The notes: generated by a model from the letters alone, not told the origin. Shown: positions 1-9,747, numbered from the stretch's first letter. The stretch is DNA of 64,000 nt from Sphingobium sp. HWE2-09 (GCF_035989265.1 NZ_JAYKZX010000001.1:947001-1011000); one strand, 5' to 3'. Made by a program: numbers and translations.

Positions 1-247
1 CATGGGTTTCATCCGGCGCGACTGGACGCAGGCATTGATCGCACCGCTGATCCGCGAAACCATCGACCTGTTCGGGATCGACCGTTGCGCTTTTGCCAGC
101 GACACGCCCACCGACAAGCTGTTCGGTCCGATCGACCGCTATATGGAAGCCTATCACGCCATCGTCGCGGATTTCGCACAAAGCGACCGCCGCGCCCTGT
201 TCGGCGGCAACGCCAATCGCCTCTATCGTCTGGGACTTGACCTATGA
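1..247 (+). CDS. Amidohydrolase (COG3618-type TIM barrel), C-terminal part only
   Basis: The reading frame enters from the left edge; only the last 81 or so residues are present. The tail has the late-barrel pattern of amidohydrolase-2 lactonases: an Asp in a CAFASDTP segment (metal-binding or catalytic Asp in the family), then the RRALFGGNANRLYRL ending typical of COG3618 proteins. Its stop overlaps the start of the RhaT permease gene by ATGA, so the two are translationally coupled. COG3618 members include L-rhamnono-lactonases of the non-phosphorylating rhamnose pathway, which fits the neighbour, but the substrate is inferred from context alone. Confidence 0.75.
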   Translation, partial: MGFIRRDWTQALIAPLIRETIDLFGIDRCAFASDTPTDKLFGPIDRYMEAYHAIVADFAQSDRRALFGGNANRLYRLGLDL

Positions 248-1308
248 TCGGAAATCCACTGCTCGGCGTCCTCTTCCACTGGTTGGGCGGCCTCGCTTCA
301 GCCAGCTTCTACGTGCCTTATCGCGGCGTGAAGCGTTGGAACTGGGAAATCTTCTGGCTGACCGGGGGCATTTTTTCCTGGGTGATCGCGCCCTGGTTTT
401 TCGCCTCGATCCAGACCCGCGACCTGATGGGTGTGATGGCCCAGGTGCCTTCATCCGTGGTTGGCTGGTGTGTGTTCTTTGGCTTTCTCTGGGGCTTTGG
501 CGGCCTCACTTACGGCCTTACCATGCGTTATCTCGGCCTGTCGCTCGGCATGGCGGTGGTGCTGGGCCTGTGCACAGTGTTCGGCACATTGATCCCGCCG
601 ATCGTCGATGGCACGTTCATGACGGAAATTGTTGGCACGCTACACGGTCAGATCGTGCTGCTCGGCCTTGCCGTCACGATATTGGGCATCATCGTCGTCG
701 CCATGGCTGGCGCGCGCAAGGATGCGGCGTTGTCGGCCGATCAGAAGGCTGCGGCCGTCGCAGAGTTCGATTTCAAGAAGGGCATCGCGGTCGCCATCTT
801 TTCCGGCATCATGTCCAGTTGCTTTGCCTTCGGCCTCGCCGCCGGGCAGCCGGTGAATGAACTCAGCCGTGCGGCGGGCACCGGACCGCTGTGGGTCGGC
901 CTGCCGACGCTCTGCATCGTCATGTTCGGCGGCCTGATCACCAATGCGCTCTGGTGCGCCTGGCTGATCGTGAAGAACAAGTCGGCAGGCCAATGGGTCG
1001 GCGCGGCGGATGCGTCGGGTCAACGCCCGGCATTGCTTCCCAACTTCCTTCTGTGCGCGCTTGCGGGCACGGCCTGGTATTTCCAGTTCTTCTTCTACAC
1101 TATGGGCGAAAGCCAGATGGGTCGCTTCGGCTTTTCCAGCTGGACGCTCCACATGGCCTCGATCATCATCTTCGGCACGTGCTGGGGCTTTGCATTCAAG
1201 GAATGGAAGGACGCCGCGCCAGCGGTCCGCCGGATGGTGTGGAGTGGGGTTGCGCTGCTGATATTGGCGACCCTGATCATCGGCTATGGCAACCGCCTAG
1301 CCGTTTGA
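244..1308 (+). CDS. rhaT: L-rhamnose/proton symporter family permease (RhaT-like)
   Basis: A 354-residue integral membrane protein with about ten hydrophobic segments, close to the length of E. coli RhaT (344 residues). The family signatures are visible: HWLGGLASASFYVPYRGVK at the N-terminus, YGLTMRYLGLSLGMAV near residue 90, and a WYFQFFFYTMG segment with WTLHM following near residue 280. It would import L-rhamnose with a proton across the inner membrane. The ATG lies inside the stop of the amidohydrolase (ATGA), so it is the last gene of an operon coming from the left. It appears unrelated to the catabolic island that follows. Sugar specificity is assumed from family resemblance. Confidence 0.85.
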   Translation: MIGNPLLGVLFHWLGGLASASFYVPYRGVKRWNWEIFWLTGGIFSWVIAPWFFASIQTRDLMGVMAQVPSSVVGWCVFFGFLWGFGGLTYGLTMRYLGLSLGMAVVLGLCTVFGTLIPPIVDGTFMTEIVGTLHGQIVLLGLAVTILGIIVVAMAGARKDAALSADQKAAAVAEFDFKKGIAVAIFSGIMSSCFAFGLAAGQPVNELSRAAGTGPLWVGLPTLCIVMFGGLITNALWCAWLIVKNKSAGQWVGAADASGQRPALLPNFLLCALAGTAWYFQFFFYTMGESQMGRFGFSSWTLHMASIIIFGTCWGFAFKEWKDAAPAVRRMVWSGVALLILATLIIGYGNRLAV

Positions 1309-1338
1309 GCCATAGGGCGCACATCATTGGCTTCCGCG

Positions 1339-2415
1339 TTACTGCATATGCTGTTCCCGCCAGGCGGAAGGGGTCTGACCCGTCCATTGATGGAAGGCGC
1401 GCCGAAACGCGCCCGTATCGCTGTAACGGGTCCGTCGGCCGACCTCCGTAATTGTCAGCCGCGGGTCGGTGAGCAGCTGACAGGCGAGGGTAAGCCGTGC
1501 CTGCGCCTTGATCTGCGCAAGCGTCGTATTTTCCGCCGTCAGCCGGCGCTTGAGCGTCGCGACGCTGATGCCGAACTGGCTGGCCAGTCGCGCCGCCGAT
1601 GCAGGCGTTTCTCCGCTGGCCAATGTCGCGCTGAACAAATGGGCGATGCGCTCCGACAGGGGGGCATCCTTCGATTGTGCAAGGGCCAGGTCGAACGGGA
1701 ATCGTTCGAGCAGATGGTCAAGTTCAAAGGCGCTGCGGACGATCGGCTGGTCCAGATATGATGCGGCAAAGCCTATGCTGTTTTCCGGCGCGCCGTGCCG
1801 AACCGGGCAGGGCAGCAGATAGGACACAGTGCGCTCATGCAGCAGCGGCGGGTAGCGCATGGCGGCACCCAGTAACGCGATGTCTTCGCCGATCAGCCAC
1901 CCGAACAATCGATGATAGGTCGATAGGCCGGTGAGGTCCGATAGATAGGCGCAGGCGTTCCGCACCCGCCGGACCGTGGGCATGGTAAGTTTGGCGACGC
2001 CGTCATCGACCTTCAACAGCAGGCGGGAGAGGCGGGGTCCGATCAGTATCGAGAATTGGTCCGCCCGCGCGATCGCTTCGCGCAATGTGCCGCAAGTGAT
2101 GATGCAGTGGCACAGCATGTTGAACCCGGCCTTGGTCAACGGCTCGCGCCCTTCCTGCTGCGCGGCATGCTCATCGAGCAACCAGGTGCAGTGGGCATAG
2201 AGCCGGGTGAAATCGTCATGGGCCAGCGATCGTCCCATCGTTCCCGGCGCCAGCAAGCCGGGCAGCAGATGCGTCAGTTCCGCCTGTCGCATCAGGTCGT
2301 GCGGATCATACCCGAACATATCGACAAGCCGCAGCAGATCCTGCGCGATAACCGCCGACACGCTGCCTTGGACCGGGCGCGACAGATGTTTTGCGATGTT
2401 GAGCCTTTTTGTCAT
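1339..2415 (-). CDS. AraC-family transcriptional regulator (AraC/OruR-type, arabinose-binding-like N-terminus)
   Basis: 358 residues from the ATG at 2415; a 13-residue upstream extension is open but begins in sequence without a ribosome site. The first 230 residues match the Arabinose_bd-type sensor domain of OruR/ArgR-like regulators. The C-terminal ~100 residues hold two helix-turn-helix units (around SAARLASQFGISVATLKRRL and ITEVGRRTRYSDTGAFRRAFHQW, the classic second AraC motif), ending TGQTPSAWR. It converges on rhaT and is divergent from the 2494-7297 operon, separated by about 80 bases, so it is the natural candidate activator of that operon. Effector unknown. Confidence 0.88.
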   Translation of the reverse strand: MTKRLNIAKHLSRPVQGSVSAVIAQDLLRLVDMFGYDPHDLMRQAELTHLLPGLLAPGTMGRSLAHDDFTRLYAHCTWLLDEHAAQQEGREPLTKAGFNMLCHCIITCGTLREAIARADQFSILIGPRLSRLLLKVDDGVAKLTMPTVRRVRNACAYLSDLTGLSTYHRLFGWLIGEDIALLGAAMRYPPLLHERTVSYLLPCPVRHGAPENSIGFAASYLDQPIVRSAFELDHLLERFPFDLALAQSKDAPLSERIAHLFSATLASGETPASAARLASQFGISVATLKRRLTAENTTLAQIKAQARLTLACQLLTDPRLTITEVGRRTRYSDTGAFRRAFHQWTGQTPSAWREQHMQ

Positions 2416-2493
2416 GGCCTTTGAGCCATTTCCACATTTGTGCGCACCGGGCAATGGGGCAGAAGAGAGTGATAAGAACGAAGGATGGAGCGG

Positions 2494-3126
2494 ATGGGCG
2501 ACACGGACACCCTATTGGCGCGGATCGACCGGCTGGAATCGCTGGACGCGATCCGACAACTGCCGGCGAAATATGCGCTGGCACTGGATATGCGCGATTC
2601 CGACGCATGGGTGGGCCTCTTCCCGGAGGATGTTCGCGTGGGCGGCGGTAAGAGCGGGCGCAAGGCGCTGCGCGACTGGTTCGACGAAACCCATTCGATG
2701 CAATTCGATGGCACGTCTCACCATATCGGCGGGCACATCATCGACTTTGACGATGCCGATCATGCGCAGGGCGTCGTCTATTCGAAGAATGAGCATGAGA
2801 GCGGCGCGGAATGGGTCATCATGCAGATGATGTATTTCGACCAGTATGAGCGGATCGAGGGGCGCTGGTATTTTCGCCGCCGACTGCCGCTCTACTGGTA
2901 CGCGACCGACCTCAACAAGCCACCGATCGGCGATCGCAAGATGCGCTGGCCTGGCGTGCCGCCCTATCATGGCAGTTTCCATGATCTGTTTCCCAGCTGG
3001 AAAAGCTATTGGGACCGGCAGGGGCGACCCCATGACGGGCCGGTGGAGCCACCCGCGCCACTGGAAAAATTCATTGAAGCGATGCGCCGGGGCGCGCCAT
3101 TGCCCAAGCCGCGCGTAAGGAGTTGA
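2494..3126 (+). CDS. SnoaL/NTF2-like protein, possible dehydratase or isomerase
   Basis: 210 residues from ATG 2494, chosen over ATG 2485 because AAGGA at 2481-2485 is well spaced only for the later start. The first ~135 residues form a SnoaL_4-type fold: a DRLESLDAIRQLPAKYALALDMRD helix region containing the Tyr-x4-Asp pair (KYALALD) that is catalytic in BaiE, and a His-rich strand (SHHIGGH). A 60-residue Trp/Pro-rich C-terminal extension (PSWKSYWDRQGRP) is absent from small SnoaL enzymes. First gene of a five-gene operon (SnoaL, OYE, SDR, SDR, flavoprotein). In this setting a lyase or isomerase acting on a ring hydroxyl is plausible, but the reaction is unknown. Confidence 0.75.
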   Translation: MGDTDTLLARIDRLESLDAIRQLPAKYALALDMRDSDAWVGLFPEDVRVGGGKSGRKALRDWFDETHSMQFDGTSHHIGGHIIDFDDADHAQGVVYSKNEHESGAEWVIMQMMYFDQYERIEGRWYFRRRLPLYWYATDLNKPPIGDRKMRWPGVPPYHGSFHDLFPSWKSYWDRQGRPHDGPVEPPAPLEKFIEAMRRGAPLPKPRVRS

Positions 3127-3131
3127 AAGAC

Positions 3132-4205
3132 ATGGTCGATATATTTTCGCCGGTCATTTTGGGCGACATCGCCCTTGCCAACCGGATCGTCATGGCGCCG
3201 ATGACACGCGACCGGGCTGGACCCGGGGACGTGCCGACCGACATCATGGTCGATTATTATCGCCAGCGCGCGGGCGCGGGTATGATCGTAACGGAAGGAA
3301 CACAGCCTTCGCCGACCGGCAAAGGCTATTGGCGCACCCCCGGCATCCATAGCGACGCGCAGGTGGCAGGCTGGCGCAAGGTGACCGATGCGGTGCATGG
3401 CGAAGGGGGCAAGATCGTCATGCAACTGATGCATGTCGGCCGCGCTGCTGTCCAGGTGAACAAGGACGCGGGCGCGGAAACCGTGGCGCCATCGGCCATC
3501 CCATGTCCGGACAGGATTCCGGGGCCGGATGGCGTGCCGGTGGAAACCATGATGCCACGCGCGCTGGGAACCGATGAGATTGCGGGCGTCATCGCCGAAT
3601 ATGTTACGGCCGCGCGCAATGCGATGGCAGCTGGCATGGATGGTACCGAACTACATTGCGCCAGCGGTTACCTGCCCATGCAGTTCCTGTCTTCGAACAG
3701 CAACCAGCGGACCGATCGCTATGGCGGAAGCGTCGACAACCGCATCCGCTTCGTCGTGGAACTGCTGGAGGCGCTAGCGGCGGCTGTCGGGCCAGGGCGA
3801 GTGGGTTTCCGCATCTGCCCCGGCGTCCGGTTCAACGGCATGGATGATGCGAACCCGCATGAAACCTATGCCGCGCTGCTGAAGGCCGTCGATGGTCTGG
3901 GCCTGGCCTATTGCCATCTGATCCACATCCCGCTCGACGGACAGGATGCGCTGGACCTCGTCCGTGCGCATTGGAATGGCGCGATCATCGAAAATAGCGG
4001 GCTGACATTGGAAAAGGCGCAGGCGCTTTTGACGGATGGCAAGGCGCAGGCCGTGTCCTTTGGCTATCTCTACATCGCCAATCCCGATCTGGTCGATCGT
4101 TTCCGCGCGGGCGCCGCCCTGAACAAGGGCAATCGCGCCAATTTCTACACCGGCGCGGGCGACGATCGCAAAGGCTATACCGATTATCCGACGCTGGACG
4201 CCTGA
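3132..4205 (+). CDS. Old yellow enzyme family FMN oxidoreductase (NemA/OYE-like)
   Basis: 357 residues, the usual size for OYE-type ene-reductases. The start is ATG 3132, about ten bases after AAGGAG at 3116-3121; the Shine-Dalgarno lies in the end of the preceding gene. Motifs: FSPVILGDIALANRIVMAPMTR at the N-terminus, QLMHVGRAA, a degenerate substrate-binding segment around DGTELHCASGYLPMQF (the usual HxxH/N pair appears as H..S), and NQRTDRYGGSVDNRIRF, the family hallmark. Members reduce or oxidise C=C bonds conjugated to a ketone using FMN and NAD(P)H; BaiCD and BaiH of the bile-acid 7-dehydroxylation pathway belong to the wider family. A role on a 3-keto-ene steroid is an inference from neighbours. 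Confidence 0.88.
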   Translation: MVDIFSPVILGDIALANRIVMAPMTRDRAGPGDVPTDIMVDYYRQRAGAGMIVTEGTQPSPTGKGYWRTPGIHSDAQVAGWRKVTDAVHGEGGKIVMQLMHVGRAAVQVNKDAGAETVAPSAIPCPDRIPGPDGVPVETMMPRALGTDEIAGVIAEYVTAARNAMAAGMDGTELHCASGYLPMQFLSSNSNQRTDRYGGSVDNRIRFVVELLEALAAAVGPGRVGFRICPGVRFNGMDDANPHETYAALLKAVDGLGLAYCHLIHIPLDGQDALDLVRAHWNGAIIENSGLTLEKAQALLTDGKAQAVSFGYLYIANPDLVDRFRAGAALNKGNRANFYTGAGDDRKGYTDYPTLDA

Positions 4206-4242
4206 GTCCGACCGACGTCATCTGAAAAAAGAGGAGAGAGAC

Positions 4243-5034
4243 ATGGGCAAGTTGCTGGAAGGACGCACTGCGCTCGTGACCGGTGGCGGTCAGGGCGTAG
4301 GGCAGGGCATTGCGCGCGCGCTGGCCGAAGCGGGCGCCAACATCGCCATCGCCCAACGCAAGGCCGATCAGGGCGAGGCGGAAGCGCAATATCTGCGTGA
4401 CACCCATGGCGTTGATGCGCTGTTCATCCAGACGGACGTGACGAAACGCGCCGCCGTCGAAGCAATGGTGGAAGCCGCGCATGATCGCTTCGGTCGGCTC
4501 GACATCCTCGTCAACAATGCCGGCGCCAGCTTTCCCAAGCGGATCGAGAAACACACCGACGCGGATATGGAAGGGTCGTTCGCGCTCAATTACTATGCCG
4601 TGTTCTGGGCGATGCAGGCGGCCTTCCCGATCATGAAGGCGCAGGGCTATGGCCGCGTCATCAACCTGGGTTCGCTGAACGGCGTCAATGCGCACATGTT
4701 CACCGTCGCCTACAATGCCAGCAAGGAAGCGACGCGCGCGCTGACACGCACGGCGGCGGTAGAGTGGGGACCATTTGGGATCACCTGCAACATCATCTGC
4801 CCGTCCGCGACCAGCCCACAGGCGCAGGAATATTTCGCGGCCAATCCGGAGATGACCGAGGCGATCCTGAAGCAGGTGCCCGCGGGCCGTTTCGGCGACG
4901 CGGAAAAGGATATCGGCCCGGTCGCGTTGTTCCTGGCCAGCGAAGGCGGCGGTTATATGAGCGGCAATACGTTGTTCGCCGATGGGGGCGCGCAGGTGAA
5001 CGGTGTCGCCTGGCGGCCCGAAGTCGAGGATTGA
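4243..5034 (+). CDS. Short-chain dehydrogenase/reductase
   Basis: 263 residues, classical SDR. The Rossmann motif TGGGQGVGQG is near residue 13, NNAG near 88, and the catalytic Ser-Tyr-Lys are visible in SLNGVNAHM...AYNASK with Ser 13 residues before Tyr. The start ATG follows GAGGAGAG. It is closely similar to the SDR at 29253, sharing the unusual SLNGVNAHM and the C-terminal DGGaxxNGVxW stretch, so the two are paralogues. It sits between the OYE and a second SDR, 20 bases apart, in one operon. Probably an NAD(P)-dependent hydroxy/keto oxidoreductase; which ring position is unknown. Confidence 0.85.
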   Translation: MGKLLEGRTALVTGGGQGVGQGIARALAEAGANIAIAQRKADQGEAEAQYLRDTHGVDALFIQTDVTKRAAVEAMVEAAHDRFGRLDILVNNAGASFPKRIEKHTDADMEGSFALNYYAVFWAMQAAFPIMKAQGYGRVINLGSLNGVNAHMFTVAYNASKEATRALTRTAAVEWGPFGITCNIICPSATSPQAQEYFAANPEMTEAILKQVPAGRFGDAEKDIGPVALFLASEGGGYMSGNTLFADGGAQVNGVAWRPEVED

Positions 5035-5053
5035 CGTCATGGAGGGATCGGGC

Positions 5054-5809
5054 ATGAAGCAGTTGGATGGCAAGATCGCGATCGTGACCGGCGGTGCGCG
5101 CGGCGTCGCGAAGGGGGTGGCGACCGCTTTCGTGAAGGCGGGGGCCAAGGTGCTGATCGTCGATCGCGAAGTGGAACTGGGCCGCGAAACCGAAGCCGAA
5201 TTGACGGCGTTGGGCGGCGATGTCGCCTTCATGCCTGTCGATCTGGCCGATCGCGCGGCGCTGCCTTCGATCGTCACGACCGCGTTGGAGCGGTTCGGCA
5301 AGCTCGACATCCTCGTCAACGCGGCGCAGGCTTCGCGCCAGTTGCCGCTGGCCGAAACGACGGACGAGGCGATGGAGATATCGTTCGATACCGGCTTCTG
5401 GCCGACCTTCATCTTGATGCGTGCGGCCTATCCGCACCTGATGGCGGCCAAAGGTTGCGTCATCAACTTCGCCACCGGCGCGGCGTTCGATGCCATTCCG
5501 ACGCAAGGCTCCTATGTCGCCGCGAAAGAAGCGATCCGGGCCATATCCCGGGTGGCGGCGAGCGAATGGGGACCAGAGGGGGTTCGGGTGAATATCATCT
5601 GCCCGTTTGCCAATTCACCGGGAGTTCAAGCCTGGAAGGAATGGGCGCCGGACGATTATGCTACGCAAATTGGTAAGGTTTCTTTGCGCCGGATCGGCGA
5701 TTGCGAAAAGGATATCGGATCAGCCGCCGTCTTCTTGGCGAGTGACGCTGCGGCCTATATCACCGGCCAGACATTAATGGTCGATGGCGGACAGACCAAG
5801 GCGTTCTGA
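5054..5809 (+). CDS. Short-chain dehydrogenase/reductase with Thr at the catalytic Ser position
   Basis: 251 residues from ATG 5054, which follows GGAGG at 5041-5045; an ATG at 5039 overlaps that site and is less likely. Cofactor loop TGGARGVAKG, but NNAG is NAAQ here, and the residue 13 before the catalytic Tyr (SYVAAK) is Thr (NFATGAA) instead of Ser. Thr can substitute in some SDRs; loss of activity is also possible. The nearest relative in the window is the SDR at 15861 (shared NAQ and overall layout). Third SDR-class step in the 2494-7297 operon. Confidence 0.82.
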   Translation: MKQLDGKIAIVTGGARGVAKGVATAFVKAGAKVLIVDREVELGRETEAELTALGGDVAFMPVDLADRAALPSIVTTALERFGKLDILVNAAQASRQLPLAETTDEAMEISFDTGFWPTFILMRAAYPHLMAAKGCVINFATGAAFDAIPTQGSYVAAKEAIRAISRVAASEWGPEGVRVNIICPFANSPGVQAWKEWAPDDYATQIGKVSLRRIGDCEKDIGSAAVFLASDAAAYITGQTLMVDGGQTKAF

Positions 5810-5833
5810 TTCGCTGCTTGGGAGAATAGTGAC

Positions 5834-7297
5834 TTGGCCGACATATCGTTGCACCGCCCTTTCCCCGCGTCGCAGGTTACAGGATGGGATTTTGAAACCG
5901 ATGTCGCCGTCATAGGATTTGGTGCGGCGGGCGCCTGTGCGGCGATCGAGGCGGCGGGTGCAAAGGCGCGGGTCATGCTGTTCGAGCGGGGATCGGGCAG
6001 CGGCGGCGCGTCTGCTCTGTCAGGTGGTGAAATCTATATCGGCGGCAGTGGCGGAACGGACGCGCAGCGTGCCGCGGGCTTCGACGACACGACGGAGGAT
6101 TTCGCGGCTTATCTTAAAGCGGCGGGTGGCCCCTGCGCCGATATAGTGAAATGCGACCTCTATGCGCGTGAGGCTTTGGGCCATTATGGGTGGCTGAAGG
6201 CACAGGGCGTCCCCTATCGCGGCAATTATCTGCCGGGCAAGCATATCGAGCCGACCGACGATTCCACGTTGATCTGGTCGGGCAGCGAAGCGGCATGGCC
6301 TTTTTGCGACATCGCGAAGCCAGCGCCGCGCGGTCATGTGATCGCGCATATGGGCTGGGGCGGCGGGCGACCGCTGGTCGATTTGCTGGAGGCGCGCGCC
6401 CGAGATTTGGGCGTCGAGGTGATTACGGACGCGCGCGCTGTGGCGCTGGTGCAGGATGACGCGCGACACGTCGTCGGCGTTATCCTGCGCATCGACAATG
6501 AACACCGTTTCGTCCGCGCAACCAAGGGTGTCGTCCTGTGCACCGGTGGCTTTGTCTTCAACGAGGATATGCGGCGTCGCTATTGCCCCGAAACGTTCAA
6601 GATCTCCAGCCCGATCGGCGAGCAGGACGACGGATCGGGCATCGAACTGGGCGTGGGGGCGGGCGGTGACGCCATCCACATGGAACAGTTTTTCACGACC
6701 TGCCCCTGGACCATGCCCGAACCGCAAGCCTATGGCGTATTCGTCAACCAGGCGGGACAGCGCTTCATCAATGAAGATTGCTATCATGGTCGCGTGAGCC
6801 GCTGCGCGGTCGATCAATTGGGCGATAAAGTCTATCTGTTGCTCGATATTGCGCATTTCGATCAGCCGCTGGAGATGGCGGGTATGACCATCGCGGGAAC
6901 CGGCGACACATGGGAAGAGGTCGAAGCGGAACTGGGTATGGCGTCGGGCACGTTGAGCGCGACCATGGCCTTCTATAGCGCCCATGCGGCGGAGGGGCGC
7001 GACCCGCTGTTCCAGAAGCGGCCGCCGATCCTGACGCCGCTGGATCAAGGTCCGTTCGTGGCGCTGGAGTTGAATTTCGCGACCAGCTATTTCAGCTTCT
7101 TCACGCTGGGTGGCCTGCGCACCTCGACCGATGGCGAAGTGCTGGATCATGGCGGCGCGCCGATTGCGGGGCTGTTTGCCGCCGGGCGCTGTACGTCGGG
7201 CCTGCCTGCCTGGGGCCATGGCTATAGTTCGGGCCTCAGCCTGGCGGACTGCACCTTTTTTGGTCGGCAGGCGGGGCGCAAAGCGGCGTCGGGATAA
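5834..7297 (+). CDS. FAD-binding dehydrogenase, fumarate reductase/KstD superfamily
   Basis: 487 residues starting with TTG at 5834, eight bases after GGGAGA; no in-frame ATG occurs before the FAD loop, so TTG is needed. N-terminal dinucleotide-binding fold AVIGFGAAGACAA (residues ~19-31), then SGGASALSGGEIY, and a C-terminal FAD segment AAGRCTSGLPAWGHGYSSG. This is the architecture of 3-ketosteroid delta1-dehydrogenases and flavocytochrome c, but it is shorter than typical KstD (~510-560) and lacks the Tyr-Pro-Gly-x-Gly end motif seen in the protein at 16789. It may desaturate or reduce a steroid ring at another position. Last gene of its operon. Confidence 0.82.
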   Translation: MADISLHRPFPASQVTGWDFETDVAVIGFGAAGACAAIEAAGAKARVMLFERGSGSGGASALSGGEIYIGGSGGTDAQRAAGFDDTTEDFAAYLKAAGGPCADIVKCDLYAREALGHYGWLKAQGVPYRGNYLPGKHIEPTDDSTLIWSGSEAAWPFCDIAKPAPRGHVIAHMGWGGGRPLVDLLEARARDLGVEVITDARAVALVQDDARHVVGVILRIDNEHRFVRATKGVVLCTGGFVFNEDMRRRYCPETFKISSPIGEQDDGSGIELGVGAGGDAIHMEQFFTTCPWTMPEPQAYGVFVNQAGQRFINEDCYHGRVSRCAVDQLGDKVYLLLDIAHFDQPLEMAGMTIAGTGDTWEEVEAELGMASGTLSATMAFYSAHAAEGRDPLFQKRPPILTPLDQGPFVALELNFATSYFSFFTLGGLRTSTDGEVLDHGGAPIAGLFAAGRCTSGLPAWGHGYSSGLSLADCTFFGRQAGRKAASG

Positions 7298-7300
7298 AAA

Positions 7301-7325
7301 GAGGCGGCCTGAATAAGGCCGCCTC
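7301..7325 (-). terminator. Rho-independent terminator of the frameshifted TonB receptor gene
   Basis: Perfect 9-bp inverted repeat GAGGCGGCC / GGCCGCCTC with a 7-base loop. On the minus strand it is followed by TTTTT (7296-7300), which fits termination of the receptor gene ending at 7382. It also lies just after the flavoprotein stop, so it may serve both strands. Confidence 0.8.
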
Positions 7326-7381
7326 CAGTTCCCCTTATGTTTCCGATCCGGCCGCTGTCGAACAACAGCAGCCGCCCGTCT

Positions 7382-9747
7382 TCACCATTTGAAGTTGAGC
7401 GTTGCGCCAAATTCACGCGGGTTCATGACGTTGGCCAAGCGGTAGCCGGAGTCATAGGAGATCCCACTTTGCGTCGGCGTCTGCGAATTGCCGAGTGAAA
7501 TATTGGTGATCCGCTTCTGATTAAGCAGGTTGCGGGCGAAAGCCGTGATTTCCCATTTGCTCTCCGGCCCCCGCAGACCAACGAACATGTTAAGCAATGA
7601 GCGGGCCTGATAATCATAATTCACCCGTTCCGACGTGAAGCCGGGGCGATAGGTGAACAAGGCCCGGACGAACGGCGTATAGTCCCCGGCTGAGAAACGC
7701 AGTTCGCTATTGGCGGTCAGGCTGAAGTCCGGAACCTCCGCCATGCGGCCGCTGGTGCGGCAATAGCTGACATTGCCGGTCCCGGTAACTGTCGGCGCGC
7801 CATTCTGATTGGGAACGCCCGACCCGTCGAAATCATTGCACGGGACCAGCGCATCGCTGAAACGGGCGCGGGTATAGGCTGCTGACACGTTCATATCCCA
7901 ATTCTGGACGAACCGCGTGTCAATCGACGCTTCGATGCCTTTCACCTTGGCGTCGCCATTATAGTTGAAATCGAAAAAGCCGGATGGCGGCTGCGCGGTC
8001 GGCACTTCATAATATATGCTGGTGAAGCGGCTCAGATAACCGTCGAACTTCTGATAGAAGGCGGCAAGCGTGTAATTGACCTTCCGATCCAGCACCGACC
8101 CCTTCAAACCGACTTCGAAGGAGTCCGTCTTTTCCCCCCTGGTGCGGATCAGATCGTCGCTGATGCCGGCGGGCAACGCAACACCGGTGCTGCCTGCGCG
8201 GAAGGAATGCCCATAGGCGAAATAGGCATTCAGCATGTCGCTCAGCGCATAGTTCACGGTAAGGCCGCCGGTGATTGGCTTGTTAGTGTTCTTTTGCAGG
8301 TTGGTCGGGATGATCTCGGTCGGGCCTGACACGACGGTCACGCCTGGGGGGATGCCCAACAAGGGATGTGAACCGAGGAACAAGGTCTGCTGCGTGGTCT
8401 GGATGCTCTTGAGGATGGAATAGCGCACGCCGCCTTCGATGGTCAGCGGGCCGGTCTTGTACCGCAGATTGGCCGCGAACGACCAGGTCTGGGTATCGGT
8501 TGGCACCGTTACATTGACACCGATCGGCAGCTTATTGGGCACGAAGAAGCCCGGTGCGAGCGGCACTAATCCGTCGGGGGATATAGGCGCGATAAAGCTG
8601 TCTGCACGCTGATCGACGACGGTCGTCCCTGTCTGTTTTGTATAAAAGGCGCCGATACCACCGCCCAAACCCTTGTCATTGTTGGTCTGCCAACGCAGTT
8701 CGGCGGTGTTGACTTTATAGGGGGTGACGACACGGGAATTGGCAACGTAGCCCGGCACGGAATTGGCTGGGTCAAGATCACGATCTATCGACAGCTTGCT
8801 GAATTGATGTGCGCCGACGAACGACAGGGTGGATCCGCCCAGGTCGTAATCCATCGCCAGGTTGACGATATGCGTGTTGTTCTGGCTGCGGAATGGTGCT
8901 TCGGCAACGGCGCCATAGTCCGACGCGCTCAATGCCGGGCCGGAACGAACCGCGCTGCCAAGGATCGGCGTATTGCCGGATCCGACGACCTGTTGAAACT
9001 GCGTATTATCGGCAGTCAGATATTGGTATGTCAGATAAGCGGTGAACGCATCGCTTGGCCGCCAGCCAAGGGTGACGCGGCCACTTTCCGTTGTGCTGCG
9101 GGAACGCCTGCCCAAGTTGACATCCTTTACCTGGTTCACGCGATTGCCATCGACCAGCCCGGCGACGCGGATTGCCAGCGTGTCGGAAAAGGGCAGGGAC
9201 ACGCCGCCCTGCACGTTATATCCGGCGCGGTCCGTTCCAGTCCCCTGCATGAAGCCTTCGATCTTGTCGAAATTCGGCCGCCGCGTGCCGATGGTGATCG
9301 AACCGGCCGGGGCCGAAAGCCCGCGCAGCAGGCCTTGAGGCCCACGCAGCACTTCGATCTGCGCGATGTCGTAAAGCGCCGTATAGGCAGTCTGCGCATC
9401 GGTCGGGATTTCGTTATAATAGACCTGAACGGCCGGCGCGGTTCCCTGGTCCGGATCGAACGTGACCCCGCGCAATGTCGTGGTGTTGTTCCGTCCGGTG
9501 GTGTTGGTGAGCTCAAGGCCGGGGAAAGCTGCTGAACATCTTTCGCGTCGAAAATGTTGAACTTTTCCAGCTGTTCGCCTGTCGCAACGTTCACCGACAT
9601 CGACACATCTTGCAGCTTTTCCTGCCGCCGCGTCGCCGTGACGATGATGTCTGCTTCGGGTGTTTGCGCTAGCACCATTTCTGGCACTACCAGCGCCGAA
9701 AAACTGGCGCACAGCAAAAGGCTACGCGAAACGCGGCTTGCTCGCAT
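7382..9747 (-). pseudogene. TonB-dependent outer-membrane receptor with a single-base frameshift
   Basis: The natural start is ATG 9747 after GGAGG: a signal peptide (RSLLLCASFSALVV...LAQ), a TonB-box/plug start ADIIVTATRRQEKLQDV and the plug up to DVQQLSP. The rest, from GLELTNTTGRNNTTTLRG through the 22-strand barrel to the terminal NFKW, is read in another frame. The switch is at 9517-9524, where the minus strand reads CCCCGGCC; one extra G (CCCCGGGCC) would join both halves as LSPGLELT. With that base the protein would be about 788 residues, normal for the family. Either a real null allele or a base-calling error. The downstream barrel shows no further decay. Confidence 0.85.

Noticed and set aside
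3985..5412. Long minus-strand open frame opposite the OYE and SDR genes
   Set aside because: Composition typical of an antisense shadow; the plus-strand genes have catalytic motifs and Shine-Dalgarno sites.
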